The translations under genes were made by a program, and so were the position numbers. Of a stretch of 64,000 nt of DNA, positions 1 to 7,175 are shown piece by piece. Each line of letters begins with the position of its first letter. Position 1 is the first letter of the stretch. Source of the DNA: CABRXV01 sp900754955 (GTDB lineage: Bacteria; Actinomycetota; Coriobacteriia; Coriobacteriales; Eggerthellaceae); contig CABRXV010000001.1 of NCBI GenBank assembly GCA_902475005.1, positions 17,382 to 81,381 on the forward strand. The letters are read 5' to 3'. The notes under the pieces are model-generated. The model was not told the origin of the DNA and made no database searches. It was given only the letters and a program-made list of their open reading frames with translations.

Positions 1-82
1 ATACAATCTTTGATTACACCCTCGGCGCGCGAGGCGCCGCAGAACAGAGCAAAAGGGCGCACGCCCTTGGTCGGGAGCACAT

Positions 83-1906
83 ATGGACAGCGGAAAGCTT
101 GCAGAGAACTGGAACGCGGTATGCGACCGCGTCAAATCGTATCCGGGCATCGATCCGTCCCAGGTCAACGCCTTCTTCTCGCGCCTCCAACCCCAAGCGA
201 TGAGCGAGGGCTTCCTCATGCTGACTGCCGACAACGACTTCATCAGGTCGTGGATCGAGCGGCACTACCACAGCTCCATCACGCAAGCCCTCACCGATCT
301 GTTCAACGTGCCCTTTACCGTGATCATCGAGGTTGATCCGAATCAGGCGGCAAACGCCGCGCCCGCGAGCGGATCGACGGGAGCGAACGTCGCGCCTGCA
401 GCAAGCGCTGCTTCCGCTTCCGCCGCGACGCCCGTGGGGGCAGCGGCGGGCACCATGCACCCGGCGAACCAGGCGGCTGCGCAGGCGCCAGCAGCGGGCT
501 CAGCGATGGGCGCAAGCGGCAGCGCGAAGGCTCCCGCAATGACTTCCGCGGCGGGCACGAGCACACCTGGGCAGGGACCTGCAGGTATCGCCGCTGATGT
601 TTCCGCAGGTAATCGCGGTGCTGTTCCGAGTGAGAGCGCCTTTGGTTCGGCAGCTCCCCAAGCGGCCACGGAACCAGCATCGGCGACCGCCGCCGCGACA
701 GCGGTGAATCTCCCCGTTTACGGCGCGCCGGCAGCTGTAGGAACAGCCATCGCAGCAGCTCCCGCAAGCAGCGCGACAGCCCCTGCAGTCGACCCCTCCC
801 CCACTTGCGAAGCCAGCGGCGCCGAGGAACAGGAACAAACGCAGCAGGAGCGCCCCACCTCGACACTCACCTTCGAAAACTTCGTCATCGGCGATTCGAA
901 CCGCATGGCCTATTCAATGGCGGTCAACGTGGCGGAAATGCCCGGCAAAACGCCGCTCAACCCGCTGTTCATCTACGGCAAGAGCGGTCTTGGGAAGACT
1001 CACCTCATGCGCGCGATCCAAAACTACATCTGTGAAACGCAGCCGTACCTGCGCACGGTGTACGTCGACTCCGCCGAGCTTCTTTCCGATTACATGGACG
1101 CGAGCGCGGCGCACGACAAGGAAAAATCGAGCTACCGCAACTTCAAAACGCATTACGAAGACGCCGACGTGCTGCTTATCGACGATATCCAGTACCTCCA
1201 GGGTAAGAAGCAGACGCTCGACATCGTGTTCCAGATCTTCAACAAGCTGATCAGCCAGGGCAAGCAGATCGTCCTCTCGGCCGACCGCGCGCCCAAAAAC
1301 ATCGACATCGACGAGCGCTACCACTCGCGCTTCAACCAGGGAGGAACCATCGACATCCAGCCGCCCGAGGTCGAAACCAAGCTCGGCATCGTCAGAAGCT
1401 TCATCGACGAGTACCGCACCACGGAGGGCGGCGAGTATTTCTCTGTCCCCGAGGACATTCAGGAGTACATCGCCGAGAACTCAAGCTCAAACATTCGCGA
1501 GCTCAAGAGCGCCGTCACCAAGGTCATCTATCAGATGACGTACTTCAACAACCCCCACATCACGATCGGCGAGGTGAGAACGCTTCTCGAGAACCACTTC
1601 TCAGGCGGAAATTCGCGCAACCTGACCGTTGAGGACATCCAAAAGGAAGTCGAGACCTTCTTCAAGATCAAGCACAGCGATCTCGTCGGCAAATCACGCA
1701 CGCGCAACGTGGCCTACGCGCGTCACATCGCCATCTACCTGTGCCGCACTCTGCTCGATCTTCCGTTCGGCGAGGTCGGAAAGCGGTTCAACCGCGATCA
1801 CAGCACCGTCATGCACTCCGTCGCCACCGTGGAGAACATGATGAAAAACAGCCGCGAAGTGCAGGAGGAACTCGAGGCGCTCAAGCAGATCATTCGCGAA
1901 CTCTAG
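83..1906 (+). CDS. dnaA: Chromosomal replication initiator protein DnaA
   Basis: AAA+ ATPase that binds DnaA boxes, melts oriC and recruits the replicative helicase. Visible in order: N-terminal helicase-interaction domain (about residues 1-90); an unusually long Ala/Pro/Gly/Ser-rich linker (about 92-262); AAA+ core with Walker A GKSGLGKTH (299-307) and Walker B LLIDDIQ; C-terminal DNA-binding domain with RDHST (571-575), the local form of the DnaA signature. The 607 residues are about 150 more than most DnaA proteins, and the excess is all in the linker. The ATG follows GGGAG by 5 nt. The next gene on the same strand is rpmH, not dnaN, which is not the usual order. Identity is certain; the role of the long linker is unknown. 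Confidence 0.98.
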   Translation: MDSGKLAENWNAVCDRVKSYPGIDPSQVNAFFSRLQPQAMSEGFLMLTADNDFIRSWIERHYHSSITQALTDLFNVPFTVIIEVDPNQAANAAPASGSTGANVAPAASAASASAATPVGAAAGTMHPANQAAAQAPAAGSAMGASGSAKAPAMTSAAGTSTPGQGPAGIAADVSAGNRGAVPSESAFGSAAPQAATEPASATAAATAVNLPVYGAPAAVGTAIAAAPASSATAPAVDPSPTCEASGAEEQEQTQQERPTSTLTFENFVIGDSNRMAYSMAVNVAEMPGKTPLNPLFIYGKSGLGKTHLMRAIQNYICETQPYLRTVYVDSAELLSDYMDASAAHDKEKSSYRNFKTHYEDADVLLIDDIQYLQGKKQTLDIVFQIFNKLISQGKQIVLSADRAPKNIDIDERYHSRFNQGGTIDIQPPEVETKLGIVRSFIDEYRTTEGGEYFSVPEDIQEYIAENSSSNIRELKSAVTKVIYQMTYFNNPHITIGEVRTLLENHFSGGNSRNLTVEDIQKEVETFFKIKHSDLVGKSRTRNVAYARHIAIYLCRTLLDLPFGEVGKRFNRDHSTVMHSVATVENMMKNSREVQEELEALKQIIREL

Positions 1907-2217
1907 TGGAAAACCCGTTGACGACCGACTCAAAAGCGGTCGAATACGCGGCGTTTGCTGGGGATAGATAACGACCGCGCGTTTCGTTGTTGATTGAGCA
2001 TACAAGGTTTGAACGGCGAAACAGGCATTTGTTATCGCGATCTACCTGCGGTTTTGCCCGCCTTCCCCATTTCCACCGTTCTTATTATTGTTATTACCCT
2101 TTTAGATATATCTATTGAAGAGGAGGTTCATATAAGAGAACACGCTTGAAAGAAAGCAAGCTCTATCCAAATCGTGAACATTTTCCTATTTTCACGCGCT
2201 GAACAGCATTTTTCTTG
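1907..2217. other. AT-rich gap between dnaA and rpmH, possible origin segment
   Basis: No gene is seen here. The stretch around 2079-2128 is clearly AT-rich (runs of TTATTATTGTTATTA and TAGATATATCTA) against a GC-rich background and could serve as a DNA unwinding element next to dnaA. I find no perfect TTATCCACA DnaA box; the nearest match is GTGGAAAAC just after the dnaA stop (one mismatch on the reverse strand). GAGGAGG near 2118 looks like a ribosome site but no ATG follows. Calling this oriC is inference only. Confidence 0.35.
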
Positions 2218-2245
2218 TTGACACACTCAATCGGTGTTATACAAT
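2218..2245 (+). promoter_or_regulatory. Sigma-70-type promoter of rpmH-rnpA
   Basis: TTGACA (2218-2223), 16-nt spacer, TACAAT (2240-2245), giving a leader of about 30 nt before rpmH. This is the best consensus promoter in the window. Confidence 0.75.
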
Positions 2246-2282
2246 CTGGAAGTTACTCTTTGAATATGAAAGGGATCGCAAT

Positions 2283-2417
2283 ATGAAACGCACTTACCAA
2301 CCGAACAAGCGCAAGCGCGCCAAGACTCACGGCTTCCGCGCTCGCATGGCCACGAAGGGTGGTCGCGCCGTCCTCGCTCGTCGTCGCGCAAAGGGTCGCA
2401 AGCGTCTTTGCGTCTAA
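2283..2417 (+). CDS. rpmH: 50S ribosomal protein L34
   Basis: Short basic ribosomal protein of the large subunit, 44 residues, beginning [12 protein letters not shown] and ending GRKRLCV. The family pattern (TYQPN, K/R-rich middle, [17 protein letters not shown]) is complete. AAGGG lies 7-8 nt upstream of the ATG. The stop codon overlaps the rnpA start (TAATG), so the two are translationally coupled, the arrangement conserved in most bacteria. Confidence 0.97.
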   Translation: MKRTYQPNKRKRAKTHGFRARMATKGGRAVLARRRAKGRKRLCV

Positions 2418-2800
2418 TGAGGTCTCCGTTGGATACCATCAAATCCAGCGCCGACATCTCATGGCTCTTCTCTCACGGCAGGCGTCTGAAGAACCACTAC
2501 CTGACGCTTATCGTGAGGGAACGCGCAACTCAAGAGAATACAGGGATGGAGCAACACGACCTCAACGGTCGTGTTGCTTTTATTGCGGGCAAGAAGCTGG
2601 GGAACGCGGTGTGGCGCAATCGTGCCAAGCGGCGTATGCGGGCGATTTGCCGCGACCTCGGTGGTCCTTGGGCTGGATACGACGTAATATTTCTCGCGAA
2701 GTCATCCATTGCGGATGCCACTTATAGTAAAGTGCTAAAGGCATGTGACAGGACGGTTCACGGCTCTTTGCTGGACGACGGGAAATCCTCTCATGAATAG
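2417..2800 (+). CDS. rnpA: Ribonuclease P protein component
   Basis: Protein cofactor of RNase P, which removes 5' leaders from tRNA precursors together with the M1 RNA (not in this window). 127 residues from the ATG that overlaps the rpmH stop; an upstream TTG in the same frame lies inside rpmH and is not used here. The family core is visible as GKKLGNAVWRNRAKRRMR, with the RNR-type RNA-binding motif. Its 3' end overlaps yidD by 8 nt, which continues the compact rpmH-rnpA-yidD-yidC arrangement. Confidence 0.95.
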   Translation: MRSPLDTIKSSADISWLFSHGRRLKNHYLTLIVRERATQENTGMEQHDLNGRVAFIAGKKLGNAVWRNRAKRRMRAICRDLGGPWAGYDVIFLAKSSIADATYSKVLKACDRTVHGSLLDDGKSSHE

Positions 2801-3035
2801 GGTTTTGCAGGTTGCGAAGCGCATCCCGACGCTTGTTGCGATCGGGCTCATCATGTTCTATCGCGCGGCCATCTCCCCGTTGTTCCCCTCGTGCTGCCGC
2901 TTTGTGCCCACATGCTCCGAATACGGCTTGATCGCTTTCAAGCGTTACGGCTTTAAGAAGGGTTTCGTCCTGACGGCGAAGCGCCTGAGCAAATGCCATC
3001 CGGGAGGGCCCTACGGATACGATCCTGTTCCGTAG
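2793..3035 (+). CDS. yidD: YidD membrane protein insertion efficiency factor
   Basis: Small amphipathic, membrane-associated protein thought to help YidC/Sec insertion. 80 residues from the ATG inside the end of rnpA; the conserved cysteine block PSCCRFVPTCSEYGLIAFKRYG and the C-terminal CHPGGPYGYDPVP are both present, as in the family. An in-frame upstream ATG at 2745 would add 16 residues coded inside rnpA without family similarity, so the later start is chosen. It sits directly before yidC. Confidence 0.93.
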   Translation: MNRVLQVAKRIPTLVAIGLIMFYRAAISPLFPSCCRFVPTCSEYGLIAFKRYGFKKGFVLTAKRLSKCHPGGPYGYDPVP

Positions 3036-3067
3036 GCTCTTTTAGGAATATAAGAAGGGAATAGAGT

Positions 3068-3844
3068 ATGTGGGAAGTGTTTAAGGACTGGATCTTCGAC
3101 GTCATCCGGTTCTTCTACGAGTTCTGCGGCGACTGGGGCCTCGCGATCATCATCGTTACGGTGATCTTCCGTATCATTGTGGCTCCGATCATGCACAAGC
3201 AGGCGAAGTCCAACTATCAGATGCAGAAGATCCAGCCGCAGATCGCCAAGATTCAGGAGAAGTACGCTGACGATCCGCTGCGTCAGAACCAGGAGATGCA
3301 GAAGCTTTACGCTGAGGCGAAGTTCAACCCCCTCGCGGGCTGCATCCCGATGCTGCTTCAGATGCCGATCTTCATTGCCCTGTTCCAGGTGCTCCGTGAG
3401 ATGGGTGGTCGCGAAGAGGTTCACGACTACGTCTTTTACAACATCGTTCCGAACCTTGTTATGACGCCCGCGCAGGCGTTTTCCGAGGGTTTTGGAACAT
3501 TTGTTCCCTATCTCATTCTAATGATCATCTTTGCGGGCGCCACGTTCCTGCCGATGATTCTTCAGCAGATGAAGAACGACAACAGCAAGCAGAAGTCTCA
3601 GATGATGATCATGGCTGTTGTGATGTCGGTCTTCATGCTGTGGATCTCCTGGAGCTCCCCCGCTGGCGTTCTGCTCTTCTGGGGCGTGTCCTCGCTCATC
3701 GGCGTCGCGCAGAACCAGTTCTCGATGCACCGCTGCCGCAAGCTTGACGAGAAGAAGGCTGCCGAAGCTCCCATCGAGGTCAAGCCCGTTGAGGTCAATG
3801 TGACGCGTAAGAAGAAGAAGCCGCGCCCGACCAAGAAGCATTAA
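3068..3844 (+). CDS. yidC: YidC/Oxa1-type membrane protein insertase
   Basis: Inserts and folds membrane proteins, alone or with SecYEG. 258 residues, the short Gram-positive form without the large periplasmic domain of Gram-negative YidC. A first membrane segment (about 22-42) carries the conserved Arg of the hydrophilic groove (FRIIVAPI), followed by a charged cytoplasmic hairpin (KQAKSNYQMQKIQPQIAKIQEKY), the FNPLAGCIPMLLQMPIFIALF signature, then further membrane segments and a Lys/Arg-rich tail. I see no N-terminal lipobox. AAGAAGGG precedes the ATG. Confidence 0.95.
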   Translation: MWEVFKDWIFDVIRFFYEFCGDWGLAIIIVTVIFRIIVAPIMHKQAKSNYQMQKIQPQIAKIQEKYADDPLRQNQEMQKLYAEAKFNPLAGCIPMLLQMPIFIALFQVLREMGGREEVHDYVFYNIVPNLVMTPAQAFSEGFGTFVPYLILMIIFAGATFLPMILQQMKNDNSKQKSQMMIMAVVMSVFMLWISWSSPAGVLLFWGVSSLIGVAQNQFSMHRCRKLDEKKAAEAPIEVKPVEVNVTRKKKKPRPTKKH

Positions 3845-3862
3845 TCGCTGTTTGCAACGTTT

Positions 3863-3902
3863 GGGAAGTGTTTCACGTGAAACACTTCCCTCTCTTTCTT
3901 TT
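3863..3902 (+). terminator. parS-containing hairpin after yidC
   Basis: A perfect 28-bp palindrome (3863-3890) made of GGGAAG, the parS core and CTTCCC, followed by a T/C-rich run. It has the shape of an intrinsic terminator whose stem is the parS site itself. Confidence 0.55.
3869..3884. other. parS site 1
   Basis: Perfect TGTTTCACGTGAAACA, the ParB/Spo0J binding sequence; lies in the hairpin after yidC. Confidence 0.95.
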
Positions 3903-3909
3903 ACCCGAA

Positions 3910-3925
3910 TGTTTCACGTGAAACA
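3910..3925. other. parS site 2
   Basis: Perfect parS within a 20-bp palindrome, 41 bp from site 1 and 26 bp before the jag start. Confidence 0.95.
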
Positions 3926-3951
3926 TTTTTCTCTGTCGAAAAGGAGCTGTT

Positions 3952-4476
3952 ATGGCTGAAGAGATCGAAGAAGTGACGGAGTCTGCTGAGGAGTCGTCTC
4001 CTGAGATCACCGAGGAGATGCTTGATTCCATCGCTGATACGGCGATCGCTGCTTTGCAAGACATTCTCAAGTACTTCGATGTGGGAGAAATCACCATCGA
4101 TGAGTACGAGGGCGATGACGGCGAGCTGATTCTCGACATCACGGGCGACGATCTTGCCATTCTGATCGGTCGCCACGGCAAAACACTTGACGCGCTCCAG
4201 TTTGTCATCTCTGCGATTACAACGCGCACGATGGGATTCCGCTATCCTGTGGTTGTTGATGTCGAGGGTTACAAGAACCGCCAGCGTCAGAAGCTTGAGG
4301 CCATAGCTCGTTCTTCTGCGAACAAGGCTGCATCTCAGCACCGTCCCGTTAAGCTGCGTCCGATGACTCCCTACGAGCGCCGTATCGTTCACATCGCGCT
4401 GCGCGACGACGATCGAGTTGAAACTGCTTCCGAAGGTGAGGGTGCGACGCGTCACGTTGTTGTGACGCCGCTTTAA
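3952..4476 (+). CDS. khpB: Jag/KhpB-type RNA-binding protein (KH and R3H domains)
   Basis: RNA-binding protein that in Gram-positives partners KhpA and affects cell elongation and small-RNA biology. An acidic N-terminus (about residues 1-30) is followed by a KH domain with LIGRHGKTLDALQF (the GxxG loop) and a C-terminal R3H domain with RPMTPYERRIVHIAL. At 174 residues it lacks the separate N-terminal Jag_N domain seen in Firmicutes. Position directly after yidC is the classic location. GGAGC precedes the ATG. Confidence 0.93.
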   Translation: MAEEIEEVTESAEESSPEITEEMLDSIADTAIAALQDILKYFDVGEITIDEYEGDDGELILDITGDDLAILIGRHGKTLDALQFVISAITTRTMGFRYPVVVDVEGYKNRQRQKLEAIARSSANKAASQHRPVKLRPMTPYERRIVHIALRDDDRVETASEGEGATRHVVVTPL

Positions 4477-4572
4477 ACGGTGCTTGCGTTGCCGACTGTC
4501 GTTCGGGCTGTGTGGCTGTATTGCTGATGGCTGCTTAATTGTCGGTTTGCGGTTGTAATTTCGTTGCCGCAG

Positions 4573-4607
4573 AAAGAGGGTCGAACTCAATGTTCGACCC
4601 TCTTTTT
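4573..4607 (+). terminator. Intrinsic terminator after jag
   Basis: Perfect 14-bp stem AAAGAGGGTCGAAC / GTTCGACCCTCTTT with a 5-nt loop and a run of five T. It closes the rpmH-to-jag transcript. Confidence 0.92.
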
Positions 4608-4631
4608 ATGCTTACAAATGCTGAAGCTGAA

Positions 4632-4647
4632 TGTTTCACGTGAAACA
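4632..4647. other. parS site 3
   Basis: Perfect parS in the jag-rsmG gap, inside a 20-bp palindrome. Confidence 0.95.
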
Positions 4648-4688
4648 TTTTCAATCCTGCATCGCTTTGCGCGCCGCACTTGCAATAA

Positions 4689-4704
4689 TGTTTCACGTGA
4701 AACA
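4689..4704. other. parS site 4
   Basis: Perfect parS at the centre of a 30-bp perfect palindrome (4682-4711). Confidence 0.95.
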
Positions 4705-4728
4705 TTATTGCTTTCCCTTTCGTCCGAA

Positions 4729-4744
4729 TGTTTCACGTGAAACA
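4729..4744. other. parS site 5
   Basis: Perfect parS just upstream of rsmG. Its ATG reads in frame into rsmG as MFHVKH, which makes a false early start likely in automatic annotation. Confidence 0.95.
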
Positions 4745-4766
4745 TTTTCTCGCAGAAGGAGTCCTA

Positions 4767-5420
4767 GTGGACGACGCACGTATTGAACAATATCTCGATC
4801 TAATCCTCGAAGCTAACAAGCGTATCAACTTAACGCGCATCGATTCGCGCGAGAGCGCGCTCATTCTTCATGTCGAAGATTCGCTTTCGGCCTTGCCAGA
4901 GCTGAACGAGGCGCCTGATGGACTTTATGGCGATTTGGGCACGGGTGGAGGTTTTCCTGGTGCAATTCTTTCTATTGCATCGGGTCGACAAACTCTTTTG
5001 GTTGATTCAGTTAAGAAGAAGATCGCTGTTCTTGATTCCGTAATCACAGAAATTGGTCTCAGTGGGCAAATACATACGTATGATGGTCGTATTGAAGACC
5101 TTGCTCGAGAAAAACCGAATGCCTTTTCGGCTCTTACCGCGCGGGCGTTGTCTCAGCTTCCATCTCTCCTTGAGCTCGCTTCCCCGCTCCTTAAGGAACG
5201 CGGTGTTTTGATTTGCTATAAGTCTCACGTGTCTGACGATGAAATGGATCGCGCTCTGTCTATGGAAAAGCTTGTCGGAATGAAGTTAAAATCGCGCCGC
5301 AGCTTCTATTTAAGCGATGGAGTGACTTTTCGAGAAATAATCGTGTTTGAAAAAATAGGTTCTCCAACTGTAAAACTGCCACGACGAGTTGGTTTGGCTC
5401 AAAAGAAGCCTCTTCGCTAA
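4767..5420 (+). CDS. rsmG: 16S rRNA (guanine-N7)-methyltransferase RsmG
   Basis: SAM-dependent methyltransferase of G527 in 16S rRNA (GidB family). 217 residues; SAM-binding motif YGDLGTGGGFPGAIL is clear, followed by the conserved VDSVKKKIAVLDSV and ALTARAL segments. I start at GTG because AGAAGGAG lies 4 nt upstream; the in-frame ATG at 4728 belongs to parS site 5. Codon usage is less GC-rich than most of the window. It lies between jag and parAB, as in many Gram-positive origins. Confidence 0.93.
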   Translation: MDDARIEQYLDLILEANKRINLTRIDSRESALILHVEDSLSALPELNEAPDGLYGDLGTGGGFPGAILSIASGRQTLLVDSVKKKIAVLDSVITEIGLSGQIHTYDGRIEDLAREKPNAFSALTARALSQLPSLLELASPLLKERGVLICYKSHVSDDEMDRALSMEKLVGMKLKSRRSFYLSDGVTFREIIVFEKIGSPTVKLPRRVGLAQKKPLR

Positions 5421-5436
5421 ATAGGAAACGCCTCAA

Positions 5437-5452
5437 TGTTTCACGTGAAACA
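5437..5452. other. parS site 6
   Basis: Perfect parS within a 26-bp palindrome (5432-5457), 16 nt after the rsmG stop. Confidence 0.95.
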
Positions 5453-5469
5453 TTGAGAATGAATGCGCG

Positions 5470-5514
5470 TGCTGATGCGAATGTTTCACGTGAAACAATC
5501 GCATCAGCATTTTG
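5470..5514 (+). terminator. parS-containing terminator after rsmG
   Basis: A 40-bp near-perfect inverted repeat (arms 5470-5480 and 5499-5509, one mismatched pair at the parS edge) with parS as its centre, followed by a T-rich run. Probable terminator of rsmG. Confidence 0.65.
5482..5497. other. parS site 7
   Basis: Perfect parS forming the tip of the rsmG terminator hairpin. Confidence 0.95.
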
Positions 5515-5678
5515 CTTGTTTTATGCTTGGATCGCGCAAGGTTGAAATCATCTTGGTGCTTGATCCGCATGAGGCAGAGGATGCGGATCTGCTAGGTTTT
5601 CGCCAAGTTGAATGTGATAACTCCGCAGTATCGTCGCCTTATACAACTATCAGGGTGACGATACACGAGGAGGTTTCA

Positions 5679-6080
5679 ATGGGGCTCACAAGAAGGCAGA
5701 TCCTTGCTCGTCGAGCAGAGCATCTTCGTCGAAATATGACCTGTTTTGAAAGGAAACTGTGGCGTCATTTTCTCTGCAGGTACGAACCACCATTTCGAGC
5801 GCAAAAAGTTATCGGTAACTATATCGTTGATTTCTACTGCAGAGCAGTTCGTTTAAGCATAGAAATAGATGGCGATTCTCACTATGAACCGCACAATATT
5901 GAATACGACAAAACAAGAACGATGTTTCTGACTACTCAAGAGATAAAAGAGCTTCGCTTCACGAATAGAGAAATTCGAGATGAATTTGAAGGCGTATGCG
6001 CAGTGATCGACGAAGTGGTCAGGTCTCGTCGGCATGATTTACATTGCATATCACTTGATTTGCTGAAAATGAAGCGCTGA
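5679..6080 (+). CDS. DUF559 domain protein, putative PD-(D/E)XK-type endonuclease
   Basis: 133 residues. DUF559 proteins have a Vsr/restriction-endonuclease-like fold; their substrate is mostly unknown. Family features seen: RRNMTCFERKLW near the N-terminus, then GNYIVDFYCRAVRLSIEIDGDSHY, which carries the Asp and E-x-D of the presumed nuclease site, and a C-terminal REIRDEFEGV segment. GAGGAGG lies 5 nt before the ATG; the frame is open upstream to 5463 but has no start with a ribosome site. The upstream gap contains two inverted repeats (5562-5589; 5630-5664). Base composition is clearly more AT-rich than dnaA or parB, and the gene separates rsmG from parA, so recent acquisition is likely (inference). 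Confidence 0.8.
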   Translation: MGLTRRQILARRAEHLRRNMTCFERKLWRHFLCRYEPPFRAQKVIGNYIVDFYCRAVRLSIEIDGDSHYEPHNIEYDKTRTMFLTTQEIKELRFTNREIRDEFEGVCAVIDEVVRSRRHDLHCISLDLLKMKR

Positions 6081-6081
6081 A

Positions 6082-6097
6082 TGTTTCACGTGAAACA
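6082..6097. other. parS site 8
   Basis: Perfect parS at the centre of a 30-bp palindrome (6075-6104) that begins inside the last codons of the DUF559 gene. Confidence 0.95.
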
Positions 6098-6116
6098 TTC
6101 AGCGTACGATGAGAGA

Positions 6117-6132
6117 TGTTTCACGTGAAACA
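6117..6132. other. parS site 9
   Basis: Perfect parS 23-38 nt upstream of the parA -10 element, a position where ParB binding could repress parAB. Confidence 0.95.
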
Positions 6133-6154
6133 TCTGAAACGGTGTATCCCCCTT

Positions 6155-6163
6155 TGCTATACT
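6155..6163 (+). promoter_or_regulatory. Extended -10 promoter of parAB
   Basis: TGCTATACT, an extended -10 with no good -35. The same TTTGCTATACT string is found before ddl. Confidence 0.55.
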
Positions 6164-6191
6164 CTGCAATTAGTCTTGGAAGGAGGCTTCA

Positions 6192-7175
6192 GTGGGATTC
6201 CTGGATGGATTTAAACGAGATCGAAACGAAAAGCAGGTTGCCACAGAGAATGTTCAGGCGTCACAAGAAGATGAATTGCTTGAGTGTTCTCAAACTGCGG
6301 ATTCATTTGATATCGAGAATGTAGAGGTTGTAACGAGAGACCCCTCTGCAGGTATCGAGGATAGATCTGAAGTGCGGCCGATCAAGACTTATGATGAGAA
6401 GTCTGTTGTTGGTCAAACGAAGATCATCGCAATCATCAACCAGAAGGGCGGCGTCGGCAAATCCACGACTGCCATTAATCTGTCTGCGGCTCTTGGAGAG
6501 ATGGGAAAGCAGGTTCTTCTCGTTGATCTCGATCCTCAGGGTAATTCGTCAAGCGGATTGGGTATCGAGAAATCTGCCGTCCGCAACTGTGTGTATGACG
6601 TGCTTCTCAACGATGTTCCCATCGAAGAAGCGATTATTCCCGACATCTGCGAAGGTCTCGACGTTGTTCCAGCTACGATTAATCTTGCTGGAGCGGAAGT
6701 TGAGCTTGTTTCAGAGATGGCGCGTGAGAACAGGCTGAAAGATGCTGTCGGTCTTATGCGTGGGCGTTATGACTACATCTTCATTGATTGTCCGCCGTCT
6801 CTTGGTCTGCTGACCGTTAACGCACTGGTTGCGGCTGACAAGCTTCTCATTCCCATTCAGTGTGAGTTTTATGCACTTGAAGGTGTGACAAAACTTCTTG
6901 AATCGATGAAACGTGTCAAAACACGCCTTAATCCCACGCTCGACATCTTCGGCGTACTTCTGACCATGTATGACAACAGAACGACGTTGTCCAAGCAGGT
7001 TGTAGATGAGGTGCGAGGGTATTTTGGCAAGGTCGTGTTCAACACGCTCATCCCTCGTACCGTCAAGCTCTCCGAGGCTCCCAGTTTTGGACAGCCTATT
7101 ACTCAATATGATCCCAAGGGAAAGGGATCTATCTCCTATATCGAACTTGCAAAGGAAGTGATCAGCCGTGGCTAG
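6192..7175 (+). CDS. parA: Chromosome partitioning ATPase ParA/Soj
   Basis: Deviant-Walker ATPase that moves or segregates the ParB-parS complex. Residues 1-75 are a charged extension not usual in Soj; then IIAIINQKGGVGKSTTAINL (Walker A, KGGVGKST at 85-92), DLDPQGNSSSGLG, YDYIFIDCPPSLG (Walker B) and the C-terminal LSEAPSFGQPI that marks chromosomal ParA. GTG start preceded by AAGGAGG at 6179-6185. The stop overlaps the parB start by 8 nt. 327 residues, about 65 more than Soj because of the extension. Confidence 0.95.
   Translation: MGFLDGFKRDRNEKQVATENVQASQEDELLECSQTADSFDIENVEVVTRDPSAGIEDRSEVRPIKTYDEKSVVGQTKIIAIINQKGGVGKSTTAINLSAALGEMGKQVLLVDLDPQGNSSSGLGIEKSAVRNCVYDVLLNDVPIEEAIIPDICEGLDVVPATINLAGAEVELVSEMARENRLKDAVGLMRGRYDYIFIDCPPSLGLLTVNALVAADKLLIPIQCEFYALEGVTKLLESMKRVKTRLNPTLDIFGVLLTMYDNRTTLSKQVVDEVRGYFGKVVFNTLIPRTVKLSEAPSFGQPITQYDPKGKGSISYIELAKEVISRG

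Noticed and set aside
2118..2132. GAGGAGG as start signal of a small gene before rpmH
   Set aside because: No ATG, GTG or TTG at a suitable distance opens a frame.
4728..4766. MFHVKH start for RsmG and similar starts for other frames at parS sites
   Set aside because: The ATG is part of the parS palindrome; GTG 4767 has a proper ribosome site. The same reading makes false starts for LysR (21378) and for the frames at 33826 and 33843.
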